Source of the DNA: Corinectria fuckeliana
Taxonomy: Eukaryota; Ascomycota; Sordariomycetes; Hypocreales; Nectriaceae
Reading direction: 5' to 3'
DNA length: 64,000 nt
Assembly (NCBI GenBank): GCA_019137255.1
Contig: WPDH01000173.1
Coordinates: 52,018 to 116,017 of the forward strand
The position numbers were made by a program, and so were the translations under genes. The notes beneath the pieces were generated by a model that worked only from the letters and a program-made list of their open reading frames with translations, had not been told where the DNA came from and made no database searches. Below are positions 23,689 to 35,500 of this stretch, piece by piece (position 1 is the first letter of the stretch; each line of letters opens with the position of its first letter).

Positions 23689-25087
23689 TTAGATCTTTGC
23701 CTTGCTTTTCCTGTTTCTCCCCTCCGGTTTATCCACGTGCTTATCCCACTCCTCCGAAAGAGTGTTCTTCTCAGCAGTCGGCTTCCGCGTCCACTCCTCG
23801 TACTCGCGCTCTGCCACCCACCACCGGCCCAGCTCGGCCTTGATCCACTCGGCAGCCGCCTGTGCACAGAACTTGGGGTTCTCCATGGGTATCAGATGCC
23901 CGTATTCGTCGCCCACGACCTTTTTAACGCGGCCGGCCTTGGCACCGCCGCTTCCGCCGAGGCCGGAGCCGGTGAGGGCCATCTTCTCTTCTTGAAGCTC
24001 CAGCGGGGAAATGTCGCTTTTGCCTCCGAAGACGTAGAGCACGCTGGGTCGTACGTTTGGGAGCCGGTCGACGGTGTTGGCGCCCTCAGGTCGATACAGC
24101 GGGTACGTCGGCCACTTCTTATTAAGGCGCGGGTTCAGGTCCGGGACGAGGTCCGGGTGGATGACCGTTTTACCCTCGGCATCGTACGCGTCCCAGCTCG
24201 GTCGGAGAAAGGTGAATACTTCTTGGTGTTTTGTGGTAGTCAACGTGACGGCATCTTGACCGGGGACGTTCCTCACACCGAAATTCACCCACCGCTCAAG
24301 CACTCGGGGGTCCCAGGACTGGTAAAACGGGCTCCGTTTAAACGAGGCTTCGGCGTCCTTGAGGGACGGCCAGACCTCCCGACGATGCATGCTGCTGGCA
24401 GCAGGGCCGGCTAGTTTGTTAGATGGGGTAGATGCGTAATGGGAGATGACGGGGTCGAGCAGTACGAGGGATGTCAAGAGGCGCGGATGGAGCAGCGAGA
24501 CGTTGGTGAGAGCGTTGGCGCCGAAGGAGTGGCCGATGGCCATCATTGGAGGCGGGGGGCGGACGGTGTTGATCATGTGGAGGATATCACGGGCATAGTC
24601 CAGCCATCCCGCTGGAAGAAGATGCGTTAGCCAGGGTCTTGGTGATGAGGGAGCGTTTGGGGGAGACCTCACGGTCATTTCCAAGAGCATCTTGGTTGAG
24701 GATGCCGCTTTGGCCTTGCCATGCCGTGTCGGCGATCCAGATGCTGCGGATACGGACGTGGCGGCTCTTGGCTTCATGGTAAAAGTCCTCCCAAAGGGGT
24801 TCGTATAGCTCCTAGGTTCCGACGCAGTTAGTCTACTGCCACTGCAGGACGAAGCCAATGGATAAGGGTAAGTGTGTGATTGGGGCGCAAAATACCTTGG
24901 GGAAGCCATTGGCGTGGCCACCAATGATAGTCACATCGCCCTTCTGCGGGTTGGGATTGTCCTTGGGGGTGTACTGCTTGACGTGCAGCAACAGCTTCTC
25001 TTCCTGAGAATTGGAAGTCGCGCGGGCGTATTCTCGTATATGTGAGGCCTCAATGGTGTGCTCCTTGATGTCGAAGACGGCAGACAT
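23689..25087 (-). CDS. Alpha/beta hydrolase, AKT2/Lpx1-like
   Basis: 417 residues from exons 24896-25087, 24673-24811 and 23689-24611. The nucleophile elbow GHSFGAN and a C-terminal GDEYGHL (likely catalytic His) fit a serine hydrolase; the acid may be the Asp of FGGKSDISP. The N-terminal HANGFPKELYEPLWEDFY segment, with the oxyanion-hole region, is typical of the fungal group that includes peroxisomal lipase Lpx1 and hydrolases annotated as 'toxin biosynthesis' because of AKT2. That label comes from one Alternaria cluster and should not be taken to mean toxin production here. The C terminus is AKI, a weak match to the peroxisomal PTS1 signal. Substrate unknown. Confidence 0.82.
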
Positions 25088-25411
25088 GGTGGGCGATATA
25101 GGTCGAAGACCTTGGGGCAGCGCGATTGAGTGAGCGAACAAACAGGACAGGGATATCAAGAGAATTTGCCCTGTTTGTGATGGTGAAATACTGAGATAAA
25201 AGGGAAGGGCGTGTGTTTGTTGATAACTGGCCGTGGTTTGAGTGACGCCGAAATCCGATTGCCATCCGCCTCGGCAAGATACCCAGTGGGGACAGCGGAG
25301 ATGTGGGGAAGGAGCGCAGGCCTCGGCACGGGGTGTCGGGACGTGCCTGTAGAATCGTGAATCCCACCCAACACCACTTAGATTCAACGACAACCAAGCT
25401 TCACACCCACC
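25088..25411. promoter_or_regulatory. Bidirectional promoter, hydrolase / orphan protein
   Basis: 324 bp between divergent ATGs. No specific motif recognised. Confidence 0.5.
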
Positions 25412-26434
25412 ATGGCTCCCAGAGTCATGCTCTTCACTGGAGCCCCCCCGGCTTCATCCCTTAATCCCGACTCGTGCACCCTGGACCGTCTTGACGATGC
25501 CTTCGCTTCCTTTCTCGGCATCCACCATGGACAACCACAAACAAAGCCGCAGCCCTCGCCGCAGGCTTCGTCGCAAGTAGCTTGGCGGTCACTCCCGCTC
25601 ACGAGACAGCCACTGCACACCGGCTTCAGCCAAACCCACGACGTCAGCGACTATCTTCTCCCCGCTAGACCTGAGTTCTTCACTACCGCCGATGTCTCGT
25701 TTGATGGCCAGACGCGTTCCTCCGAGAGCGAAGCTGCGAACCAGGTGCTGTCGCAGTTCTACGACCACTCGCTGGCCGTGCACAACTCGATCCCGTCGTC
25801 ACAGCTGGAGAGCCTCGACGAGAGCTCGGCCGCGGACACGTCATTCATGACCACGTCCTCGACAGGCCAACCGGGCACTCCCCCTGCCCCTGCACCTTGC
25901 CACCTCTCCGACCTGGAGGACATCCCCTCGGCGCACCGGATCCACGGCCTCCACCCGCAAACGGTCACGCTCAACCTCATCGTGGGCGTTCTCTCCATCG
26001 CGCAGCCCCGAACCGTCACCACGCGCTGGGGCAGGGTACTCGCCCTGGTAGAAGTCCTTGTCGGCGACGAGACCAAGTCAGGCTTCGGCGTCACCTTCTG
26101 GCTGTCCAGCGACAATGCGACCGAGAACCAGGTGCGCAGCCTGAGGCGCCAGGACGTGGTTCTGATGCAGAACGTGGCCTTGCACGTGTTCCGCGGCAAG
26201 GTGTATGGGCAGAGCCTGCGCAAGGGAATGACCCAGGTGAACCTGCTATGGAGACGGGACGGCTCCGGCCATTACTCTACGCGGGACCTTTCGAGGAGAG
26301 GCCAGGGGCATCCCCAGCTGGAGAAGACGAGGAACGTCAAGGACTGGGTTCTCAAGTTTGTGGGAGGCGAGCCAGCTCCAACGACAAGAGCAGCTCGCAA
26401 ATCTTGGGACATGCCACCGGACGACACACAATAA
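25412..26434 (+). CDS. Orphan protein with possible OB-fold domain
   Basis: Single-exon protein of 340 residues, ATG in a good context (CACCATGG). I do not recognise a named family. Residues 1-165 are Ser/Pro/Thr-rich and probably disordered. Residues about 175-290 look like a small beta barrel: alternating hydrophobic strands (TVTLNLIVGVLSIAQP, LALVEVLVGDET, FGVTFWLS) and then a strand pair around RRQDVVLMQNVALHVF and VYGQSL. This pattern is common in single-strand DNA-binding OB folds. The C terminus is basic (RAARKSW). A role in DNA repair, replication or telomere biology is a guess from the fold alone. Confidence 0.7.
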   Translation: MAPRVMLFTGAPPASSLNPDSCTLDRLDDAFASFLGIHHGQPQTKPQPSPQASSQVAWRSLPLTRQPLHTGFSQTHDVSDYLLPARPEFFTTADVSFDGQTRSSESEAANQVLSQFYDHSLAVHNSIPSSQLESLDESSAADTSFMTTSSTGQPGTPPAPAPCHLSDLEDIPSAHRIHGLHPQTVTLNLIVGVLSIAQPRTVTTRWGRVLALVEVLVGDETKSGFGVTFWLSSDNATENQVRSLRRQDVVLMQNVALHVFRGKVYGQSLRKGMTQVNLLWRRDGSGHYSTRDLSRRGQGHPQLEKTRNVKDWVLKFVGGEPAPTTRAARKSWDMPPDDTQ

Positions 26435-26589
26435 AGTGACGAAACTACGTCTATTATTATTGCCAGTACTAAACATTGGCCTATTTACTATTACAAGACC
26501 AGCGTATGGCGCTAGATGCGATGCAAGGTGGAGATTGTCCGGGTATCCTCTATATCAAACGCCGCGCATTCCAGAAAGCCTGCGTCTGC

Positions 26590-28495
26590 TTAGACGGGGA
26601 CAGCGGGCTCTGCCTTTCGGTCGTTTCCGTCGGCATCCTTCTTGACCGACTTCCACTGCAGGAAGCAACACGCGATCAAAGCGCAGGCGGAACAAGCAAG
26701 GGAGATGTAGAAGGTGTCTCGCAGGCCGGACATGTAGGCCTTGATGACGGTGTCGAAAGCATCCTCGCGGCCCATCTTCTTGAGCACCTCGCCTACTTGG
26801 GAAGCGCCGCTATTGATGAAGACGCGAGGGTCGATGCCGATGTCGCTGGACTCGATGGCATCGATCATGCCGTTCTGGAAGACGGTCTGGGAAACGGCGA
26901 TGAAGATGGCGCCGCCAAAGGCCTGGAAGAACTGGACACAGGCAGTGCCGACAGGAACCCATTCCTGAGGGAGAACAGTCTGGACGACGAGCACGCCGAC
27001 CTGGAAACCCGCCCCAATGCCGAGACCAGCGATGACCTGGTAGCCGAACCACTTCCCGAGGGGAGAGTCGACGTCGAGGGTGGTGATCATGCCGCAACCG
27101 ATGGTGTTGAGAACCATGCATGGGATGATGACGACGCTGTAGTAGCCTATGGCAGTGATGAGGCCTCCGGCGACGATGGAGATGAGAACGGTGGAGAGCA
27201 GCAGGGGAAGAATCTTGATGCCGGCCTGGACAGCGCTGACCCCCTGGATGGCCTGGAAGTACAGAGCTGTTTGTGGAATGTTAGTCGGGTTCGTGTACAA
27301 GCAGTTACATGAAGGTCGGACTTACAGAGGTAGTAGATCAGGGGAAAGAAAGCCGCGCCGAAGAACATGGCGAAGAGCATGGCGGGCAAAACATTGCGGT
27401 TCTTGAACAGACGGGGAGGCAGGGTTCCCTTGTCGCCCTGCCAGATCTGGATGCCGATGAAGATGGCAATCATGGCGCCGAAGCCGATAAAGAGGCCGAT
27501 GATGCGGGAGTTGCTCCAGGCATAGTCGGCACCGCCCCACTGGAGGGCGAGCAGGAGACAGACGATGGCGGGGATGAAGATGGCGGCGCCGTAGAGATCG
27601 AGCTTGCGAAGGCGGGAGATGAAGGTCATCTCCTTGGTGTCGGCCGAGTTGCGGTTGACCTTGACGAAGAAGAAGACGATGACCATGGCGATGCCACCGA
27701 TGGGCAGGTTGATGTAGAAGCACCAACGCCAGGTCGCATTCTCGGTGAAGGCTCCGCCGAGGAGAGGACCAGCAACACTAGCGATTCCCCACATGCCGCC
27801 GATGAGGCCAAAGGCGAGAGGTCGCTTCTCAAGGGGCATGATGAGCGAGAGAATGACAATGGAGCCCGAGAAGAGACCAGCAGTTCCGATCTGAGAGGGG
27901 AGAGCACGCCCGTGTCAGTGAATGAAGCTGGAAGAGTTGGGGATGAGGAAAACGGCTTACACCAGCAATAGCACGGCCGACGATGAAGGCGACGGAAGAG
28001 GGAGCGACGGCGGAGACCAGGCTGCCAATCTCGAAGATGAAGACGGCGGTAAGATAGGCAAACTTGACGTTGAAGTACTTGTAGATGGTTCCATACATGG
28101 GCTGGAGAGCGGTGGTGGTGAGCAAGTAAGAAGAGCCGTACCAACCCTGTTCATGTGTTAGTCTGGGTGGTGTTGATACGATCTACGCGAGAAGGATGAG
28201 TGAGGCTCACAATGTCCTTGGTGCTCCCGTACTCGGCCGTGATGGCACCCAGAGCAGGGGCAATGATGGTCTGGTCGAGCGCAACGAGGAAGATGGCCAG
28301 GCACAGCGAGGACAGGATCAGGACCAGCTTGGCGCCGTGCGGGTAGTCGGCGGCGGCATCGTGCTGGACCTGCTCGGCCTCGGTCTCTCCGGAGCCGGGC
28401 TTGGCGGAGGAGGAGGACAGGTCGACGATGCCGGAGCCGACCTCGGTCTTGTCGTCGGAGGAGAGGCGCTTCTCGTCGGCGGGGGCGACAGACAT
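26590..28495 (-). CDS. MFS drug:H+ antiporter, 14-helix DHA2 type
   Basis: Plasma-membrane exporter of toxic compounds or metabolites. Exons 28211-28495, 27961-28146, 27326-27890 and 26590-27266 give 570 residues. The ATG at 28495 (GCCGCCATGT) was chosen because the longer open frame begins with TTG. An acidic/Ser-rich cytoplasmic N terminus of 55 residues is followed by LDQTIIAPAL (DHA2 motif), GWYGSSYLL, GRAIAGIGTAG, and the antiporter motif C region GIASVAGPLLGG, then helices to the end. No biosynthetic gene lies next to it, so it is not obviously part of a cluster. The 3' end is 155 bp from the convergent orphan protein. Confidence 0.92.
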
Positions 28496-30147
28496 GGCGG
28501 CGAGGGGGGCGGCGGAAGAAGAAGGTTGCTGATTCAAGGAAAGGCTGGGAGGGGAAGAAAAGTTGTTGTGCGAGAACGGTGTGGGTGGTTTTTTTTATTT
28601 CTGTGTTACCCCGAGGAGCGGGAAGCCAAGGGATGTTTAGTGGTGAAAAACCCGGGGAGCTGCGTGTAAGCTGACAGGGACGAGATGGGGCGCCTCGTTT
28701 GAAGATCCAAAACGGGGGCCAGACTCCAGGTCGAGCTCGTTTGTGCTTAGGGCGTTAAGAATTAGGAACTTCCCGGCCAAGAGCGGAGGAGGAGGAGGAG
28801 GAGGAGGAGGAGGAGGAGGTGATATGGGGAGGTGTCGAGCTGGCCGAGGGTGAGAATGAGAGGTGCAAGCGGAAGAAGTTAAATATAAGTTAAAGTACAG
28901 TAGGAACCCAGGTAGGCAAACTAATTGGCCCGTAGCCGCAAGACGGACAAAGAAAAATATCCGGAAATCAACGAAGGCCGAACGACACTTGCGTTGGACT
29001 GGAACGGCTGGCGGGAGAATGGTTCTGCTGCTCGTTTGCGCCTCGCACTTCGCACTTCGCACTTCCTGACGCACTTGCACCCCGAGGTCCGTCCATCCAC
29101 CCCCTCACCCCCCTGGAGGTATTCGCACTTGACAGTGAAGGAACTATATAGCACGTAGTCTAGGCCAATCTACGTAGGAAACCAATAGTACGACGCTGGA
29201 ACCAGGGGGGCTACGATGTTTGGTCACCCCTCACAGGATCCTTCTCCCTGGCGAGGGCGCACAGGCTACGTAGTGTGTCTAGCTGTAGTAACAGACTTGT
29301 CTCCATTGTTCAAGCTGTCATTCATCAAGAAATGTCTTTTGACTGTTTGCTCAGGGCAGCAGCGCGGACTTGGTACAAGGCCGATGTCCGAGGAGGGGGG
29401 TATGTGTTTGTGTGGCGCCCAATCAGGTAATCTAGGCTGGCGTAGTGAGACAAAATGAATGGTTGGTCTGGCCTATGGAAGAGTCATGGATTTTAAGATT
29501 TAAAAGATTTGGGGGGGGGGTTCTCGTTTATTAATTAGTTGTCGCGTGTTGTTCATGATGCTGGTGATGTCTTGATGTCTCGATGTCTTGATGCCAAGTT
29601 AGGTAGGTATTTGCCCTGTTTATCAATCTCCCTCTCTTTCATTTCTCATGCTTTCCTCTCTCTCCTACCCCCCCTGCCTTGCAAGGCGCACGCTAACATC
29701 ACGTCCCCATCCCCCGCCAAGCAAAACAAACAAACAAAAAAATGTCCCCATGGAATGGTGGATTCATCTCGGGGCTGCGCTTTAGGGCTCCACCGATGCC
29801 GTTAGATACCCGCTGAGATCGATGGTCTCGATCATTTCTCGTAGCTCGCTCTTGTGCTTCGTACGTCTCGTTAGAGCACACGCTGTAAAACGTTTGTCAA
29901 CCCGCGGCCGTGGCGTTGGTCTTGGCGTCTTGCACGCAGTACCACCTTTTATAAGCACCCCCCCAAGCCGAATGTGGGTAGTCTTGGAAGTCGCACACAA
30001 ATAATACAGTTGAGTGCATAGATAGTTGCAGGGAAAGGAAGAGCGGCATCCTGTCTGCTGTTCGGATCGGCTGTGAACAAGACTCGGTTTTTTGCTTACA
30101 CGGGTTGTTATGCTCCCGGCCAATATGCTGTCCTAGACTCGCGCCAT
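28496..30147. other. Intergenic, MFS promoter side
   Basis: 1.65 kb without a supported gene. Holds a GGA repeat at about 28785-28819, a G10 run near 29511 and CT-rich stretches. Right part is the 3' flank of the GH43 gene. Confidence 0.5.
28785..28819. repeat. (GGA)n microsatellite
   Basis: About eleven GGA units about 300 bp upstream of the MFS start; boundaries are approximate. On the MFS coding strand it is a pyrimidine tract (TCC)n, which may belong to its promoter or leader. Confidence 0.75.
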
Positions 30148-31782
30148 CTACGCAACAAGCACCAGCAACTCGTCGACATCCGGACCCCATCCTCCCTCGC
30201 TGGCCGAAAACACAATGGTGTTCGAGCCCTCCTCCAAGTCGCAGTGCAGAGAACTGCTCCCCGCCTCGGTGGAAGCATGCCTCGTCGACAGGAACGCCAC
30301 CGTCTGCGCCTTTCCGTTCACCGAGACCCGCGCGTGTCGCGCCGCGACGTCGCCGTTGCGGTACTTGATGGCGACCGTCCCGCGCCCGCCAGCCGCGCTC
30401 TCGACGCCCTCGAACGTGAGCGTCCCGTCTGCGTCGCCGCCAACGTACCCCGCGGCCTCCCCCCCGCTGCACTCGCTGCAGGCGACGACGGCGGCGCCGT
30501 TGCTGAGCCCGGCGTCCTCGCCTTCGAGGCCCGTCGCGCTCGCCGCCTCCGACCACGTCCCCTGCGCCGCGTCCGGCGCCCAGGCGTCGTGCCACTCCAG
30601 AGTCACCTCGGTGCCCGAGACGGCCAGGGGCAGCCAGATGTAGGTGCTCGCGGCCAGGTTGGACGACACCCAGCGGTCGCCAATGTAGATGGCGCTGTCG
30701 GCGCCGAGGGGCTGGATGTAGCTCACTTGGCTGTTGAAGGTGTTGGAGCCGACGGGGGCGAACTCGGTCCATTCCGACCAGGGCCCGGAAAGAGACTCGG
30801 CGTAGCTGTAGACCTGTTGTGCCGAGACGCAGTCAGTAACTGCTCGGCAGAACGGGGAGATGCTGTTGGATCACCGTGGGTTCATCATACGTTGTCGTTT
30901 GCGTCCCAGCCAGTCAAGTGCGAACCAAATATGAAGTAGTAGCCGTCCTTCTTGAGCATCGCAGGCGCCTCGGCAAAGTACTCCCACTCGAAGGTGGCCT
31001 CGGTGACGTTGAGGTAGTCATCCGACAGGGCCATGATGCGAGTGCCGAACTCGCGCTGGTGTCAGGGGTCAGGATGCAAACCACTATCCGCGCGCAGTTG
31101 GGGCTGGGGCAGTCCTTACATCCTCCGACATGAGGTACGCCGACCCGTCGTCGTCTTTGAACAGACCCATGTCGCGGCTCTGGTGGTCCAAGGGCCTGAA
31201 GCTGCCGCGATACTCGTACGTCCCGCAGACGCTGTCGCCCGTGGCGACGCCGACACGGGCGTCCTTGTAGTCGCTGTTGTCGATGTGCATGTACAGGACG
31301 TACTTTTGCGTCGCGTCGTTGTATATGACCTTTGGCCTCTCGACGACGCGGTTGGGACCGAGGTCGGTCCCCTCCTCGTCCGTCACGGACAGCAGAGCGC
31401 CCTCGTAGGCCCATTCCACCAAGTTGGTCGACGAGTAGCAGGTGACGTTTTGGAAATAGGTGCCTTCGGTCTTGTCCTCGCCGATCATGTAGTACGTGCC
31501 GCCAACCTCGCTGTTCGTTCGCCGGTGGGTCATCAATCAGCCTGTGGGAGAGACGGCAGTGAGCATCGTCGACTTTGACTTACATGAGGCCTTGGCCGTG
31601 TGCTTGGACGTGCTCCCCGGTATTGGTCTGTAGAAGTAGCGGGTCAGATCTCTGAAGCTGGCATCCATGCGACGCAGACTGGCTCGTACCGCCGTCCAAG
31701 TTCCTCCGGGAATCACATCAAGCGTCGCGCCAACCCTTGCAGCAGAGAGGAAGCCAGTGAGGATCCAAGCAACGCGAGCCAT
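30148..31782 (-). CDS. Secreted GH43 exo-1,3-beta-galactanase with CBM35-like domain
   Basis: Removes galactose from the 1,3-galactan backbone of plant arabinogalactan proteins. Exons in coding order 31690-31782, 31584-31627, 31120-31510, 30891-31055, 30148-30813 give 452 residues; the 44-nt second exon is supported by its coding of EHVQAHGQGL, a conserved GH43_24 stretch. Signal peptide at residues 1-19. The five-bladed propeller shows VVERPK (Glu103), SRDMG (Asp159), FAEAP (Glu205) and FNSQ (Gln260). These match the Glu102, Asp158, Glu208 and Gln263 of the Phanerochaete enzyme, in which Gln serves in place of a base. From about residue 310 a second beta domain ending GPDVDELLVLVA looks like CBM35. 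Confidence 0.9.
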
Positions 31783-32586
31783 TGTTGTTCAAGTGTTGTC
31801 CAGTGCCGGCCTTTCAGTCTCGGATGCCTCTGCAGGAACCGTGTCTGTTTCGTCTTTGGTCTCAGGGCCTGCGCCGCATCTTATAGCCGCAGTCCTTCTC
31901 GACAGGCTACATCGTGCCCAGGGTACGACACGTTCCGAAGGGGACTCTCCTGTCTCGGGGAACTCGGACATCCCAGAACACACGCCATGACCCTCTTCTC
32001 AAGGTTCACCAACTGGCAGGTGACCTGCATAGTCTTGACAATGGCTTTCCCCCGCATTATACAAAGCGCGCCATTTAGAGAGGCGACGCTTGAACACTAC
32101 GCAGCAGGGCAGGGTTCCTGCATGACTCCATCTCAGGCCAATTACCAATGAAGCCGAGGGATTTAAAGTAAATAGGCCTATTATTTGGGTCAACGGCCGA
32201 TGCGTCAAAGATCCGAGTGTGACCTTCTCCACATGGCTCGGTGACCATCTTCGGCCCGCCACGGACCGAGGGGACATTGTGGTTTGACCGCGTATCAAAG
32301 AAACATTCGTCTTCTGCCAAGCCTTGAATCAACCCTGGCGTTGCTGTCGTGTTGTCCTTGGCGTAGGTGGTCGGTGAGGAAATCATAAGTGACAGGACTC
32401 GTCATCTGAGGACCCCGAGACTTCAGACGAATCGAGGCTCACAGATACACGCTCCCTTTCCCTCACTTAGTTCCTCGTGATGGCCTCATTGCCTGCCGTC
32501 ATCTAGTCCGCAAAACCTTGCTAATTATACGCCTCGAGCATCACCTACACCCAGGCGATCCACCTCACATCTATACATAGCTCACA
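31783..32586. other. Intergenic, GH43 promoter side / TRAPPC11 3' flank
   Basis: 0.8 kb with no gene supported on either strand; small frames are without motif. Confidence 0.5.
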
Positions 32587-35500
32587 TCACTCAGTCTCGT
32601 CCCCCTCCCCTTCCCCGTCCTCGTCCTCGTCATCCCCCTTCTGCCCCGGCACCCAGATCAGCAGCCCGTCCTTATCAATCTTCATCCCCTCCGTTGGGAT
32701 GATCCGCAAAACCTTCTGGAAATACTTATCCCGCACCGTCAGCCCCGGCCGCACCCACGTCCCACCCACTAGCGGCAGCATCCGGTACGTCGTCGTCCGC
32801 CGTGACTGAGGCAGCAGGTTCAGCGTCGTCTGCTTCGACCCCGAGAACGCAAACTGGTCGCTGGGCTCCATGGTCAACCCAAACGTCAGGAAGTGGTTCG
32901 ACGGGTTCTCGATTGTCACATCCAGCTGTACCAGGCTCGGCTCGTCTCCAGAGCTGTGGTATACCGATGCCAGCACCCGCGGCTCTGAGCCCAGCACTAG
33001 ATATTTCCCGACTGGCATCCTCGTCGTGTTGACCGGCCCGTCGGTACGACTCTGCCGCTGCCATTGGATGGCAAACGCTAGGTCCAGTGTGACGGGTTGT
33101 CGATCGTCGAGGCTGAGCTTCTGGGCCACCAGATCAAACTGTGCCTCATGCATCGTCTTAGGTGTAACCAGGACGCCGTCTGACGATACCTTGGGCCCCT
33201 GAATTACATTGCATCTCGCGCCACCAACGCACGAGGCCACCTCCAAGTCCATTCCGACAACCTTCACGTCTTCCTGTGCAAAGGATGCGTAATGGCACAG
33301 CAAGCACCACTTCTGAGCGAAGCCCTTAGCAACGCTGGCGGCGTTTGCCCCATGCGCCTCCAGAAGCCCCTCGTAGTCGAACAGGCTAGGCCAAGGGTCG
33401 GAGTGTAGTCGTGGAACCAAATCATAGTTGGCTTCAAAGGCATTGACCACGTTGAGCTGAATTGGCAGCACCTGCATAATGGGTGTGACAGGATCAGAAG
33501 CGAGGTGGTACGACGCCCTCAGGTGTAGGTCAATCGTAGTTGGAGCATTGGTCGGCTCCATCTTGACCACTACCTTGAACGACAAGCCGCTATCGATGGA
33601 TCCGAGTACCAGTCCAGATATTTTTGACTCCTCTTCTGCGGCCTCGGCGGCCCCTTCGTGGTCGTTTACCTGTACTCGAATAGCAGGGACTTCTTTGCCA
33701 AACAGATGCACATCCAACTTGACGCTAGCTGCTTCTTCCTCGGTGTTCAGCAATTCGATCTGCAACTCAATCGGCTCGTTTGCGTAATGCTGGCCCAATG
33801 GTCCTACCAGCTTCACTTCCATCTTTGGCGGCCGGGGTTGGATCTGGATGGTCCGCGCTTGTGGTCGTGCATGCCGAGGTCTTGCTGATCCATCGATATA
33901 CCACCCAACTATACGATCCGTCTCCCGGAACTTCAACGTGTAGTCCAAGGTGAAGGCTTCGTTCTTGATGGACATGACTACGGCGGATGCTGTTGCTGCT
34001 CCCGGCTCCCGGAGGGGTATCCTCATCTCGAAGACCCGAGTCTGGCCGGGCTTCAGGGTCAAGTCAGACTGCCCTCGGAGCAGTGACGGCAGGTCATCAT
34101 CTGAATCTTCTGATAAGTCCTCTGTCAAGAATACTGGAGAGATAGAAACGCCAGAGCTGGATACCGGCGTGACTTCTTCTGCTGATGCTTGTTGTAGCAA
34201 AATAGGTCTCAAGTTGCCGATGAATTCTACCTTCAAGGAGTCGAGTGTCAATGGAGCAGCGTCGAGGAACGTGTGAGACGCGAGAGCAAGCTGCGCTGTG
34301 CAGGTCTCGCCCGCTTTGCCCTCCTTGTTTCGGAATACCAGTGACGCTGAAATGAACGACCCGGTGGTGTCGTCGGACAAGCTAATAGAGGGTGTGGAGG
34401 GTGTGGTGACACCTTCAAGGGATCTTGAGATGTCATAATGCCACTGTGGTCGCCGATGGAACTCTTTAGACGGGTTAGCAACACATCCATCACAGCACAC
34501 CAAGACCACGTACGCTTGTTCATCAGTTCCCAATTGGCAGCAACCACCAAGTCAGCACGCCTGGCTCCGGAGGCAGCTCGCCGCATGATCCAACATAGAT
34601 CCTCCGAGATATCACCCCAGCCTTCGGACCTGAAAGACATGTCTTCCCAGAATGGCTGAAGGAGCTCGACTGCATCCTCCCAGCACTCTAAGTTGACCAT
34701 CTCTCTGGCACAGTCCAAGGATATCTCAGCTGATATCCGCACCTGCTTACGCGCTTGATATTGCGCCGTTGCCAAGGCTAGGCAGTCGATGATTAGCTGC
34801 GAGTGGTTCACTCCGTTTCCAGCCAGAGGGTACTCTTGGAAGGGCTCTGGGCACATGTACGTGTCGTAAGCATATGCCTTGCTCGCCACCTGCGACGCAG
34901 GTGAAGAGTCGGGCGCAATTCTGTCCTCCTCGGGAATCTTGAATGCTAGTCTCCGGCGGGCCACGAGATGGCGGGCGGCTATACGATACCAATACCCGGT
35001 ATGGTGCAGCAATTCCCAAGGCTGTAGCCGCTCGCCCAGGACAGCCTTCTCCGGTTGAAGGAAGAGAGTCATCGTGGCGGGAGCTAGGCTCGGAACCCCT
35101 ACCTTTTCAATCAAGTTGGCCATTGCCATCGCCCACCGTGCTTCCCAAGCTTGCCATCCATAGTTGTTCGTCCCTCGTCCACGCCGATCGACAAAGTCGC
35201 TAATCCGGTCCCGATGGGACTGCCAGCGCCGGACCGCCAGTGTAGTCTGGCCCATCCAGATGTGACACCGTAGGCATCGAATAGCGATGATATCTGATAG
35301 CAACCGGGCCTCGTTCCATCGAGGGCTCCAGCTAGGGATTATGTCCAGCACATCCTGGCCCAGAAGAACCTCGTAGGCTTGCTCAAAGGATCGCAACGCT
35401 GCATCCGTCTCTTGTCGGAACTCGGCAAACACGGCAGACTTGAAATCGTAACGAAAGTTCCAGTCCGACAATGACAGGGTTTGCGACGTCCCTGATGTGG

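Noticed and set aside
12793..26434. Stn1 and the orphan protein as one telomere cluster
   Set aside because: They are 12 kb apart with unrelated genes between; proximity is not evidence.
26476..27312. 278-codon frame opposite the MFS gene
   Set aside because: Antisense shadow crossing an intron of the transporter; acidic low-complexity.
23689..28495. Possible secondary-metabolite or toxin cluster (hydrolase plus exporter)
   Set aside because: No polyketide, peptide, terpene or other core synthase, and the neighbours are housekeeping genes.
28637..29080. 147-codon frame with proline run
   Set aside because: Produced by the GGA repeat read on the reverse strand.
29897..30772. 291-codon Arg-rich frame over the GH43 C-terminal exon
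   Set aside because: Alternate frame of a GC-rich exon; the GH43 frame carries the motifs.
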